From Nitriliruptor sp040882055 (GTDB lineage: Bacteria > Actinomycetota > Nitriliruptoria > Nitriliruptorales > Nitriliruptoraceae): a stretch of DNA of 63,133 bases. Shown in pieces: positions 16,815 through 25,827 of this stretch (its first letter is position 1; every line of letters starts with the position of its first letter). A program made the translations under genes and the position numbers. The stretch spans positions 1-63,133 of the forward strand of contig JBBECA010000085.1 of NCBI GenBank assembly GCA_040882055.1. The letters are read 5' to 3'. Under the pieces are notes generated by a model. It was not told where the DNA came from. It worked only from the letters and a program-made list of their open reading frames with translations, and did not search any database.

Positions 16815-18323
16815 ATGGACCGACCCACGCCCCTGACCACCCTGACCGCTGGGACGCCCGTCCTCGTCGGGGGTGACCGCGTGACCACCGTGTCACCCGA
16901 GCTCGCCGCCGCCTTCCGACCGGGTGACGCGCTCGTCGCGTTGCAGGACAGCGGCGAGCTGCTCCACCTCCCTGCCGCCGAGCGCGCGGCCGCGCGACGG
17001 GCTGTCGACGCAGCCGTCGCAGCCGCCGACGGGATGGGATCGGTCGACGACGACGCCGTCGACCGGTTCTACACCGCGTTCGCCGATGCGCTCGCGGACG
17101 ACGCGCGGTTCGCTCCCATCGCTGCGGCCAACGCCGCCGACGTGGACGCGGCCCGCGCGCGGGGACGCTCCACCACGCGGCTCGTGCTCAGCCCCGAGAT
17201 GCGTGCGGGGATGATCGACGGCCTGCGGGGCTGGCGCGACGTGCCCGGCGGGCGCGGCGCCGTGCTGCGCACCGTCGAGCACGACGGCTGGCGGGTCGAG
17301 CAGGTGACCGACCGTCTCGGTGTCGTCGCGTTCGTCTTCGAGGGCCGACCGAACGTCTTCGCGGACGCGTGCGGCGTGCTGCGGACGGGGAACACGGTGG
17401 TGTTCCGCATCGGATCCGACGCGCTCGGCACGGCCCGCGCGATCGTGGAGCACGCGCTCGAACCTGCGCTCGCGGCGGCCGGGCTCCCGGCGGGCGCCGC
17501 CTCGCTGGTGGACTCGGCAGCGCACGCGGCCGGGTGGGCGCTGTTCAGCGACCCGCGCCTGGCGCTCGCGGTGGCGCGCGGCTCGGGACGGGCCGTCGCT
17601 CAGCTCGGTGCCGTCGCTCGACAGGCGGGGAACGCCGTGTCGCTCCACGGGACGGGTGGAGCCTGGATCGTCGCCTCCGAGCACACCGACGCCGACCGGT
17701 TCGGTGCGGTCGTGCACGCCTCGCTCGACCGCAAGGTGTGCAACACGCTCAACACCTGCTGCATCGTGCGCTCACGCGCCGAGGAGCTCGTCCCGGTGTT
17801 CCTCGAGGCGCTCGACCAGGCGGCCTCGGACCGCGGGGTCAACGCCAAGCTGCACGTGCTCGAGTCCTCGCGGCACCACGTCCCGGAGCGGCGCTTCACC
17901 GAGCACGTCCTCATCGCCCGCGCCGAGGGTGCCATCGAGGAGCCGGCTGCCGAGCCGGTGGTCGAGTCGCAGCTCGGCATCGAGTGGGAGTGGGAGGACA
18001 GTCCCGAGGTGACGCTGGTCGTGGTCGACGACGTGGACGAAGCCGTCGCGCTGTTCAACCGGTGGTCGCCGCGGTTCGTCGCCTCGTTGGTCAGCCAGGA
18101 CGGGGCGGAACAGGAACGCTTCTTCGGCGCGGTCGACGCGCCGTTCGTCGGCGACGGGTTCACCCGGTGGGTCGACGGGCAGTACGCCTTCGGCGCCCCC
18201 GAGCTCGGGCTGTCGAACTGGGAGCACGGTCGCCTGCTCGCCCGCGGTGGGGTGCTGTCGGGCGACGCGATCGTCACGTTACGCACGCGGGCGATCCAGC
18301 ACGACCCGCGCCTGCACCGCTGA
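16815..18323 (+). CDS. Gamma-glutamyl-phosphate reductase-like aldehyde dehydrogenase (ProA family)
   Basis: ProA reduces glutamyl-5-phosphate to the semialdehyde with NADPH. The fold and motifs fit: GVVAFVFEGRPNVFADAC, LRTGNTVVFRIGSDA, and the catalytic Cys in KVCNTLNTCC (ProA usually reads VCNA). The C-terminal PELGLSNWEHGRLLARG corresponds to the ProA tail. At 502 aa it is about 80 residues longer than typical ProA, with a 60-aa N-terminal extension and inserts, and no proB or obg is adjacent. It is likely a paralogue acting on another acyl phosphate or aldehyde. The ATG is preceded by a leaderless-type promoter. Confidence 0.75.
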   Translation: MDRPTPLTTLTAGTPVLVGGDRVTTVSPELAAAFRPGDALVALQDSGELLHLPAAERAAARRAVDAAVAAADGMGSVDDDAVDRFYTAFADALADDARFAPIAAANAADVDAARARGRSTTRLVLSPEMRAGMIDGLRGWRDVPGGRGAVLRTVEHDGWRVEQVTDRLGVVAFVFEGRPNVFADACGVLRTGNTVVFRIGSDALGTARAIVEHALEPALAAAGLPAGAASLVDSAAHAAGWALFSDPRLALAVARGSGRAVAQLGAVARQAGNAVSLHGTGGAWIVASEHTDADRFGAVVHASLDRKVCNTLNTCCIVRSRAEELVPVFLEALDQAASDRGVNAKLHVLESSRHHVPERRFTEHVLIARAEGAIEEPAAEPVVESQLGIEWEWEDSPEVTLVVVDDVDEAVALFNRWSPRFVASLVSQDGAEQERFFGAVDAPFVGDGFTRWVDGQYAFGAPELGLSNWEHGRLLARGGVLSGDAIVTLRTRAIQHDPRLHR

Positions 18324-18337
18324 AAGACCCGCGCCCT

Positions 18338-18360
18338 GGGCGTCGGATCAGGTCACGCCC
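18338..18360. terminator. Possible weak terminator between convergent genes
   Basis: GGGCGT and ACGCCC form a 6-bp stem with an 11-base loop, 15 bases after the ProA-like stop and before the convergent transporter gene. There is no T-run. The rest of this 122-base gap shows no gene. Confidence 0.3.
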
Positions 18361-18445
18361 GGTGGCCCATGCGGTGAGCTCGTGGCGGTTGCTCGGGCTC
18401 GGCCTCAGGTTGCTGCTCGGCGGGGGCCCCGGCCGTGAGCGCGCG

Positions 18446-19555
18446 TCACAGCCCGAGACCCACGAGGGCGGCCCCGATGAGTAGCCCCGGCACGACCGTG
18501 ATCGCCGAGGCGAGCACCGCTGCTCGCCGGTCGGTGGCCAGCAACGGGATGAGGGCGTCCCCGTCCTGGCTGAGAGCGTTCGCTGCCAGCACCGACAGGG
18601 GGAGCGCCCCCTGGGCGTACAGGCCGGTCAGCACCAACTGGGGTCCGCACCCGGGCAGCAGGCCGAGGAGCGCGCCGACGAGCACCCCGACGAGGCCGAT
18701 GCTCGGCAGCATCGTGATGTCGAGCCCCGTCGCGGTGACCAGGAGCTCGTAGCCGACGAAGGCCACCACCACCCACGTGGTGATGCGGGCGGTCTCCGCT
18801 GCCGACTCCGTCAGCACCTCCCGCGGCCGCTCCGCCACCGGCCGCGCCCCGTACCCCTCCCGCCGGACGGCGCGTGAGCCGATCGTGATCGCGACGCACA
18901 GCGCCGCACCGCCGACACCGAGCAGCGTGGTGGTCGGCAGACCGGCGACGTCGAAGGCCGACGTCGGGACCAGCTGCAGGACGGTCGGGACGGCGACGCC
19001 GAAGGCGCCCAGGGTGAACGTCCAGAAGCCGACGGTGGTCCACGGGAGCGTGCGCAGCTGCGGGCGTCCGGTCAGGCCCCGCACGGCGGCGGCTGCACCG
19101 ACGGTCGAGGGCCGAGGCCGTCCGAGCGCAGGGCCCGGACCCGCACGGGCTGGGTCGGGGCTCCGCGGTTCGATCCCGAGCCGATCGACGAGCGCGCCGG
19201 TGGCGGCGCCGACCACGAGCAACCCGGCGTGCACGGCGATCGCCAGCCGCGGATCCGCCGCGAGCAGGACGAAGGAGCTGTCGCCCATCGTGGCGGTGAG
19301 CGTGGACACGACCGTGCCGTAGGAGACCTGGCCACGCTGGTGCAGGGGCATCACCACGATCGCGCCGCCGCAGCCTGGGAAGGCACCGAGGAGCGCGCCG
19401 GCCAGCGGCCCGCGCCCGCGGTTCGCCTCGAGCCACCGCGTCAGCCCCTCCCCGAGTCGGCACCGCAGCAGCCCGAACCCGGCGAGCGCCACGGCCACGA
19501 AGGTCCCGACCTCGAGGAAGGCCGCGGATGCGGCGCCGACCACGGCCTCGCCCAC
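18446..19555 (-). CDS. Putative manganese transporter (ArsP_2/PF11449-like membrane protein)
   Basis: A 369-aa integral membrane protein with about nine to ten hydrophobic segments. Two internal repeats, GALLGAFPGCGGAIVVMPL and GALLGLLPGCGPQLVLTGLY, each carry a PGCG motif in a membrane helix. This is the hallmark of the family annotated as putative manganese transporters, related to ArsP-type permeases. A cytoplasmic Arg/Pro-rich loop separates the halves. It could be an exporter or importer; direction is not readable. It is divergent from an R2lox gene whose enzyme family needs a Mn/Fe centre, and a symmetric operator lies between them. The GTG start follows GGGGAGGTGGTG. Confidence 0.72.
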   Translation of the reverse strand: MGEAVVGAASAAFLEVGTFVAVALAGFGLLRCRLGEGLTRWLEANRGRGPLAGALLGAFPGCGGAIVVMPLHQRGQVSYGTVVSTLTATMGDSSFVLLAADPRLAIAVHAGLLVVGAATGALVDRLGIEPRSPDPARAGPGPALGRPRPSTVGAAAAVRGLTGRPQLRTLPWTTVGFWTFTLGAFGVAVPTVLQLVPTSAFDVAGLPTTTLLGVGGAALCVAITIGSRAVRREGYGARPVAERPREVLTESAAETARITTWVVVAFVGYELLVTATGLDITMLPSIGLVGVLVGALLGLLPGCGPQLVLTGLYAQGALPLSVLAANALSQDGDALIPLLATDRRAAVLASAITVVPGLLIGAALVGLGL

Positions 19556-19586
19556 GGCTCACCACCTCCCCTCGGATGCTGGATAG

Positions 19587-19619
19587 CTTGACAGGATGAC
19601 AGAAACTGTCAAGATGTCA
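19587..19619. promoter_or_regulatory. Four-half-site symmetric operator between Mn transporter and R2lox genes
   Basis: The half-site TGACA occurs at 19589 and 19597, and its complement TGTCA at 19607 and 19615. The pattern TGACA-N3-TGACA-N5-TGTCA-N3-TGTCA is perfectly dyad-symmetric about base 19604. The inner 27 bp also contain the inverted repeat CTTGACAG/CTGTCAAG. The site lies 32 bases from the transporter start and 35 from the R2lox start, so it should overlap both promoters. TATACG at 19622 is a possible R2lox -10. The regulator is unknown; the pattern does not match the DtxR/IdeR 19-mer. Confidence 0.7.
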
Positions 19620-19653
19620 CATATACGAGGGACCGACGACTCCGGGAGACACG

Positions 19654-20625
19654 ATGATGGCGACCACGGCGAACCGCGACGGCGACGGCAACCGCACGAG
19701 CTTCGGTGCACTACGCCGCGGCGGTCTGAACTGGGACTACCTGCCGATGCGCCTGTTCGTGCAGGGCCAGGACAGGTTCTGGAAGGCCAACGACATCGAC
19801 TTCACCAAGGACGCCGAGGACTGGGCCGCGCTCGCAGGTGACGAGCGCGAAGCTGCCCTCTACCTGTGCGCGTCGTTCATCGCCGGCGAGGAGGCGGTCA
19901 CCGAGGACATCCAGCCGTTCATGCACGCGATGGGGGCGGAAGGCCGCTTCGAGGACGAGATGTACCTCACGCAGTTCGCGTTCGAGGAAGCCAAGCACAC
20001 CGAGGTGTTCCGTCGCTGGCTCGACGCGGTCGGTATCGAGGAGGACCTCCACCACTACATCGAGGACAGCCCGGGCTACCGCAGGATCTTCTACGAGGAG
20101 CTGCCGTCCGCGCTCGGCGCCCTGATGACCGATCACTCACCGGCGGCGCAGATCAAGGCCAGCGTGACCTACAACCACATCGTCGAGGGGATGCTCGCCC
20201 TGACCGGCTACCACATGTGGAACATGGTCTGTAAGGAGCGCGACATCCTCCCGGGGATGCAGGAGATCGTGAAGCGCATCGGCGACGACGAACGCCGTCA
20301 CATGGCCTGGGGCACCTTCACCTGCCGCCGACACGTGGCCGCCGACGACGCCAACTGGGCCCTCGTGGAGTCACGGATCCAGGAGCTGATCCCGGCCGCC
20401 ATCGAGCTCGTCAGCTACCCGATGCAGCAGTTCGAGGTCATGCCGTTCGGCATCGAGCAGGACGACCTCGTCCAGTACGCCTACGGGCGTGGCATGCGGC
20501 GCATCGGGACCATCGAGTCCGCGCGGGGCAAGGATCTCGCACAGATCGAGGGCGACTACGAGCCCATCGCGCTCGAGGACCGCTTCGCCGCCGAGGACGC
20601 CGAGGAGTACGCCGCGGCTGGCTGA
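19654..20625 (+). CDS. R2-like ligand-binding oxidase (R2lox, Mn/Fe type)
   Basis: R2lox proteins share the ribonucleotide reductase R2 fold, bind a fatty-acid-like ligand and assemble a Mn/Fe cofactor. The six metal ligands are in place: Glu79, Glu112 and His115 (EEAKH), Glu178, Glu213 and His216 (DERRH). The residues that form the R2lox-specific Tyr-Val ether crosslink are also present: Val82, three after Glu79, and Tyr173, five before Glu178. This matches the V72/Y162 geometry of the Geobacillus protein and excludes an ordinary class I NrdB. Length is 323 aa. Either ATG 19654 or 19657 could start it. It is divergent from a putative Mn transporter. Confidence 0.92.
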   Translation: MMATTANRDGDGNRTSFGALRRGGLNWDYLPMRLFVQGQDRFWKANDIDFTKDAEDWAALAGDEREAALYLCASFIAGEEAVTEDIQPFMHAMGAEGRFEDEMYLTQFAFEEAKHTEVFRRWLDAVGIEEDLHHYIEDSPGYRRIFYEELPSALGALMTDHSPAAQIKASVTYNHIVEGMLALTGYHMWNMVCKERDILPGMQEIVKRIGDDERRHMAWGTFTCRRHVAADDANWALVESRIQELIPAAIELVSYPMQQFEVMPFGIEQDDLVQYAYGRGMRRIGTIESARGKDLAQIEGDYEPIALEDRFAAEDAEEYAAAG

Positions 20626-20676
20626 GCCCGCTCACCTCGCTAGCGTCGCGCCTCCGAGCGAGGCAGGAGGCGGGAC

Positions 20677-21483
20677 GTGGACCGGCTGGCGTTCTTCGGG
20701 GTCCGGCCCGGTCGCGACGAGCGCACCTGGGAGCTGCCGGTCACCCCGGAGCTGTGCTCGGGGATGCGCACCCTGTTCGGCGGTGCGACCATGGGTGCCG
20801 TCGCCGAGGTGGTCGAGCGGCTCGCGGGCCGGCCCCCGGTGTGGTTGTCGGGACAGTTCCTGTCGGTCGCCCACCCCGGTGACGTCGTCGAACTCGAGGT
20901 GCACCGGCCCGCGACCGGCCGGCGGCTCTCGCAGCTGCGCGTCCTCGGACGTGGGCAGCGCCGCGAGATCGTGCACGTCGCCGCCACGCTCGGCACGGGC
21001 TCGATCGAGACGCCCGATCCACCCGAGCGGCGTCCACCCCGGGTCCTGCCGCCGGACGAGTCGCCGCCGCGGCCGGTGCTGGACCGGTTCGCCGGGACCA
21101 TCATCGAGCGGGTCGACATCCGGCTCGCCGCGCGCGTGGACGACCCCAGCACGCCAGGTCAGCTCGGCCGTGGACGAGCGGGGTTCTGGGCGCGGCTCCC
21201 CGAGCTCGAGGCCTCACCGGCCGCGATGGCTATCATCGGGGACTTCGTCCCCGCCGGGATCGGTGCGGCGCTCGGCTCGCCGGTCATCCCCCAGAGCCTC
21301 GACAACACCCTCCGCATCGTGCGCCACGACCCGACGGAGTGGTACCTGATCGAGGTGCAGCTCGACGGCGCCGCCGGGGGCATCGCGCACGGCACGGCGA
21401 CCCTGTGGTCGGATGAGGGGGTCGTGCTCGCGACCGCCAGCCAGACGACCGTCCTGCGCCCGATGCCCGACGTCCGGGCGTGA
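20677..21483 (+). CDS. Acyl-CoA thioesterase family protein (double hot-dog, TesB-like)
   Basis: Hydrolyses acyl-CoA to free acid and CoA. Two hot-dog halves are visible: TLFGGATMGAVAEVVERLAG with LSGQFLSVAHPGD in the first, and IPQSLDNTLRIVRHDPTEWYLIEVQLDGAAGGIAHGTATLWSDEG in the second. SLDNTLRI supplies the acidic active-site residue. At 268 aa it is the size of TesB-type enzymes. The GTG follows GGAGGCGGGAC. TAGCGT at 20641 is a good -10, giving a leader of roughly 25 bases. The operon context (R2lox before, purA after) does not reveal the substrate. Confidence 0.78.
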   Translation: MDRLAFFGVRPGRDERTWELPVTPELCSGMRTLFGGATMGAVAEVVERLAGRPPVWLSGQFLSVAHPGDVVELEVHRPATGRRLSQLRVLGRGQRREIVHVAATLGTGSIETPDPPERRPPRVLPPDESPPRPVLDRFAGTIIERVDIRLAARVDDPSTPGQLGRGRAGFWARLPELEASPAAMAIIGDFVPAGIGAALGSPVIPQSLDNTLRIVRHDPTEWYLIEVQLDGAAGGIAHGTATLWSDEGVVLATASQTTVLRPMPDVRA

Positions 21484-21625
21484 GCGGGCGACCAGGGACG
21501 CGGTAGGGTTCGGACACGGTGGCCCGTCAGGCCGCCGGAGCGCGCGATGCTCCGCCACGCAGGCCGGGACCGCACCCAGCGATGGGACGTCCCGAGCGGC
21601 TGCACCCGAGGCGAGGACACGCACC

Positions 21626-22933
<1,308 letters not shown>

Positions 22934-22964
22934 TCCGAGCCGTCCGCTCGGAGGAGCGCTGCGC

Positions 22965-24236
22965 GTGGGTCGATCGGTCCTGGTCATCGGTGGTGGTGGG
23001 CGCGAGCACGCGCTGACCTGGCGCTTGGCCGCCTCGCCGTCGGTGGACCGTGTCACGACGGCGCCGGGCAACCCCGGCACGGCCGAGTGCGGCCCGAACC
23101 TCGCCGTCGACCCCACCGACCCGATCGCCGTGGCCGACCTCGCCGAGGCGGAGTCGATCGACCTCGTGGTCGTCGGGCCGGAAGCGCCGCTGGTCGCCGG
23201 CGTCGTCGACGAGCTGCAGCGGCGGGAGATCCCGGCGTTCGGGCCGACCGCCGCCGGCGCGCACATCGAAGGATCGAAGGCGTTCGCCAAGGACGTGATG
23301 CAGGCCTCGGGCGCGCCGACGGGTGGGTACGTCGCGACCGCGAACCGTGCCGAGGCGCACGTGGCGCTCGACCTGTTCGGTGGCCCGTACGTGGTCAAGG
23401 CCGACGGGCTCGCGGCGGGCAAGGGCGTACGCATCTGTGCCTCGCGGGACGAGGCACGCGACGCGGTCGACGACGCCCTCGTGCGCGGCGTCTTCGGCGA
23501 GGCGGGTGCGCGGATCGTCGTCGAGCAGTTCCTCCTCGGCCCCGAACGCAGCGTCTTCGGCGTCTGCGACGGCGAGAACGTGCGTCTGCTCGCCCCCGCC
23601 CAGGACTACAAGCGCGCGCTCGACGGCGACGAGGGGCTCAACACCGGCGGGATGGGGGCGTACACACCGGTGCCGGACTTCCGGCTCGAGGACGTCGATC
23701 ACCTGCGCGAGCTGGTCTTCCTGCCGGTCCTCCGCGAGCTCGCCGCGCGTGGCACCCCCTACCGGGGCCTGCTCTACGCCGGCCTCGTCGACACCATCGA
23801 CGGCCCGCAGCTGCTGGAGTTCAACGCTCGCTTCGGTGACCCCGAGACCCAGGTCATCCTCCCGAAGCTCGCCAGCGACCTCGGCGACCTGCTGCACGCG
23901 TCCGCGGTCGGATCGGTCCGCGACGTCGAGGTCACCTGGCACGACGACGCGGTGGTGACCGTCGTGCTCGCCAGCGGGGGCTACCCCGAGGCGTACCTGA
24001 AGGGCACGCCGATCGGCGGGGTCGAGGAGGCAGCCGCGCAGGAGGGGGTCACCGTCTTCCACGCCGGGACCTCGCGCCGGGATGACGGGCAGCTGGTGAC
24101 CGCAGGAGGTCGCGTCCTCGACGTCACCGCCCGGGGCGACGACGTGGCCGAGGCGCGGGACCGGGCCTACCTCGCGGCCGACCGCATCCGGTGGGACGGC
24201 CAGCACCGCCGGACCGACATCGCCGCCGGGGTCTGA
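22965..24236 (+). CDS. purD: Phosphoribosylamine-glycine ligase PurD
   Basis: ATP-grasp enzyme of step two of purine synthesis, joining phosphoribosylamine and glycine to GAR. The N-terminal VIGGGGREHAL, the glycine-rich ATP-grasp segment (PYVVKADGLAAGKGV) and the signature LNTGGMGAYTP followed by LLYAGLV are all present, with RFGDPETQ as the metal-binding end. The 423-aa length is normal. The GTG lies 31 bases after purA and GGAGG is 9-10 bases upstream. Likely operon with purA and purE. Confidence 0.97.
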   Translation: MGRSVLVIGGGGREHALTWRLAASPSVDRVTTAPGNPGTAECGPNLAVDPTDPIAVADLAEAESIDLVVVGPEAPLVAGVVDELQRREIPAFGPTAAGAHIEGSKAFAKDVMQASGAPTGGYVATANRAEAHVALDLFGGPYVVKADGLAAGKGVRICASRDEARDAVDDALVRGVFGEAGARIVVEQFLLGPERSVFGVCDGENVRLLAPAQDYKRALDGDEGLNTGGMGAYTPVPDFRLEDVDHLRELVFLPVLRELAARGTPYRGLLYAGLVDTIDGPQLLEFNARFGDPETQVILPKLASDLGDLLHASAVGSVRDVEVTWHDDAVVTVVLASGGYPEAYLKGTPIGGVEEAAAQEGVTVFHAGTSRRDDGQLVTAGGRVLDVTARGDDVAEARDRAYLAADRIRWDGQHRRTDIAAGV

Positions 24237-24288
24237 TCCGCGCCACCCGGTAGCGTTCCACCGGCCTGTCCGTGACGAGGAGCAGCGC

Positions 24289-24816
24289 GTGAGCACTCCC
24301 CTGGTCGGCATCGTGATGGGGTCGCGAGCCGACCTGCCGGTGATGGAGGAGGCCTCGGCGCAGCTCGAGGATCTCGGTATCCCGCACACGATCGACGTGA
24401 TGTCGGCGCAACGGCATCCGGACCAGGTCCGTGAGTTCGCCGCCAGGGCCGAGGAGTCCGGGTACCGGGTGATCATCGCCGGCGCCGCGGGTGCCGCCCA
24501 CCTGCCGGGTGTGATCGCCGCCTACACGCCGCTACCGGTCATCGGTGTGCCGTGTCTGTCGGACCACCTCGGCGGCGCCGACGCGTTGTACTCCACCGTG
24601 CAGATGCCACCCGGGGTCCCGGTCGCGACCGTCGGTCTCGACGGCGCGAGGAACGCCGCCATCCTCGCCGCGCAGATCCTCGCCGTGGGCGACCCGGACA
24701 TCGCGACCAAGGTCCGCGAGCTGCGCGCCGAGCAGACGGCCGAGCGCACGGAGCACCGTGAGGTCCTGACCGACGGAGCGTCGAGCAGCACCGGCTTCGG
24801 CTTCCGTCCCTCCTGA
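24289..24816 (+). CDS. purE: PurE-family carboxyaminoimidazole ribonucleotide mutase with altered active site
   Basis: PurE class I rearranges N5-CAIR to CAIR. The overall match is strong (GSRADLPVMEEA, IIAGAAGAAHLPGVIAAYTPLPVIGVP, DALYSTVQMPPGVPVATV) and 175 aa is normal. However the SAHRTPD motif of E. coli PurE, with catalytic His45, reads SAQRHPD here: Gln41 sits at the His position and His43 two residues later. GSxSD reads GSRAD, so one active-site Ser is Ala. CAA versus CAC is a single-base difference. No purK is adjacent. TAGCGT at 24251 is a possible -10. It may be active with altered chemistry, or a paralogue. Confidence 0.85.
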   Translation: MSTPLVGIVMGSRADLPVMEEASAQLEDLGIPHTIDVMSAQRHPDQVREFAARAEESGYRVIIAGAAGAAHLPGVIAAYTPLPVIGVPCLSDHLGGADALYSTVQMPPGVPVATVGLDGARNAAILAAQILAVGDPDIATKVRELRAEQTAERTEHREVLTDGASSSTGFGFRPS

Positions 24817-24846
24817 ACCTCGGCGCCCCCCGTGAGGAGCCCGAAC

Positions 24847-25824
24847 GTGACCGACGACGCGCCGATCCGGTGGGCGGTGGTGGCCACCGGCGGCATCGCG
24901 AGCAGCTTCGTGGCCGACCTCCAGGCCACCGACGACGCCGACGTCGTGGCGGTCGCCTCGCGGTCGCTCGAACGCGCCCGGACGTTCGCCGCGGAGCGCG
25001 ACATCCCGCGCACTTACGACGACGTCGAGGCGATGCTCGCGGACGGCGACATCGACGTGCTGTACGTGGCCACGCCGCACCCGCAGCACGTGCGGCCGAC
25101 GCGGGCGGCGCTCGAGGCCGGCACCGCCGTGCTGTGCGAGAAGCCGCTCGCCGCGGACGCCACCGAGGCGGCATCGCTGGTCGCCGAAGCGCGGGAACGA
25201 GGCGTCCTGCTCGCCGAAGCGATGTGGCTGCGGTGCAACCCGCTGGTGGTCGAGGCCCGGGAGCTGGTGACGGACGGTGCGATCGGCGAGCTGCGGCTGA
25301 TCACCGCCGACCTCGGCTTCCCGGCCCCGTACGACCCGACGAGCCGGCTGTGGGCGCCGGAGCTCGGGGGCGGTGCGCTGCTCGACGTCGGCGTCTACCC
25401 CCTGGCGTTGGCCCGCGCGTTCCTGCCGGCGGCCCCGACGTTGGTCGGCGCCACCGGGAGCCTGGCGCCGACGGGGGTCGACGCCGACGCCACGTTGCTG
25501 CTCGATGGCGGTGGGGTCGCGGTCCGGCTGTCGTGCTCGCTGACCACCGCGCTGTCGTCGTCGGCCGCGCTGATCGGCAGCGAGGGCGAGCTGCGGTTCG
25601 ACGCGCCGTTGTTCCGACCCACCCGCCGCACGCTCCTGCGTGCCGACGCTGCCCCCGAGGAGGCGTTCCTCGACGAGGCCGTGCCCGGCTTCGGCTTCGA
25701 GATCGCCGAGATCCACCGCTGCGTGCGCGCCGGGCTGACCGAGAGCGCGCTGCTCCCGCTCGACGAGACCCTCGAGGTGCTCGACCTGCTGGTGGACGCG
25801 CGCGAGCGGCTCGGCGTCCGTTGA
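24847..25824 (+). CDS. Gfo/Idh/MocA-family NAD(P)-dependent oxidoreductase
   Basis: The N-terminal Rossmann domain starts WAVVATGGIASSFVADL and has the family motif CEKPLA around residue 96 (VLCEKPLAADATEAASLV). The C-terminal domain has the characteristic LGGGALLDVGVYPLALARAF. At 325 aa it resembles dihydrodiol-dehydrogenase or glucose-fructose oxidoreductase-like members. GTG 24847 follows GAGGAG by 7 bases; the GTG at 24832 overlaps that ribosome site. It follows purE by 30 bases and may be co-transcribed by chance. Substrate unknown. Its stop is three bases from the convergent desaturase stop. Confidence 0.82.
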   Translation: MTDDAPIRWAVVATGGIASSFVADLQATDDADVVAVASRSLERARTFAAERDIPRTYDDVEAMLADGDIDVLYVATPHPQHVRPTRAALEAGTAVLCEKPLAADATEAASLVAEARERGVLLAEAMWLRCNPLVVEARELVTDGAIGELRLITADLGFPAPYDPTSRLWAPELGGGALLDVGVYPLALARAFLPAAPTLVGATGSLAPTGVDADATLLLDGGGVAVRLSCSLTTALSSSAALIGSEGELRFDAPLFRPTRRTLLRADAAPEEAFLDEAVPGFGFEIAEIHRCVRAGLTESALLPLDETLEVLDLLVDARERLGVR

Positions 25825-25827
25825 TGG

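Noticed and set aside
19654..20625. Class I ribonucleotide reductase beta subunit (NrdB)
   Set aside because: The Val82/Tyr173 crosslink pair and absence of nrdA mark the R2lox group instead.
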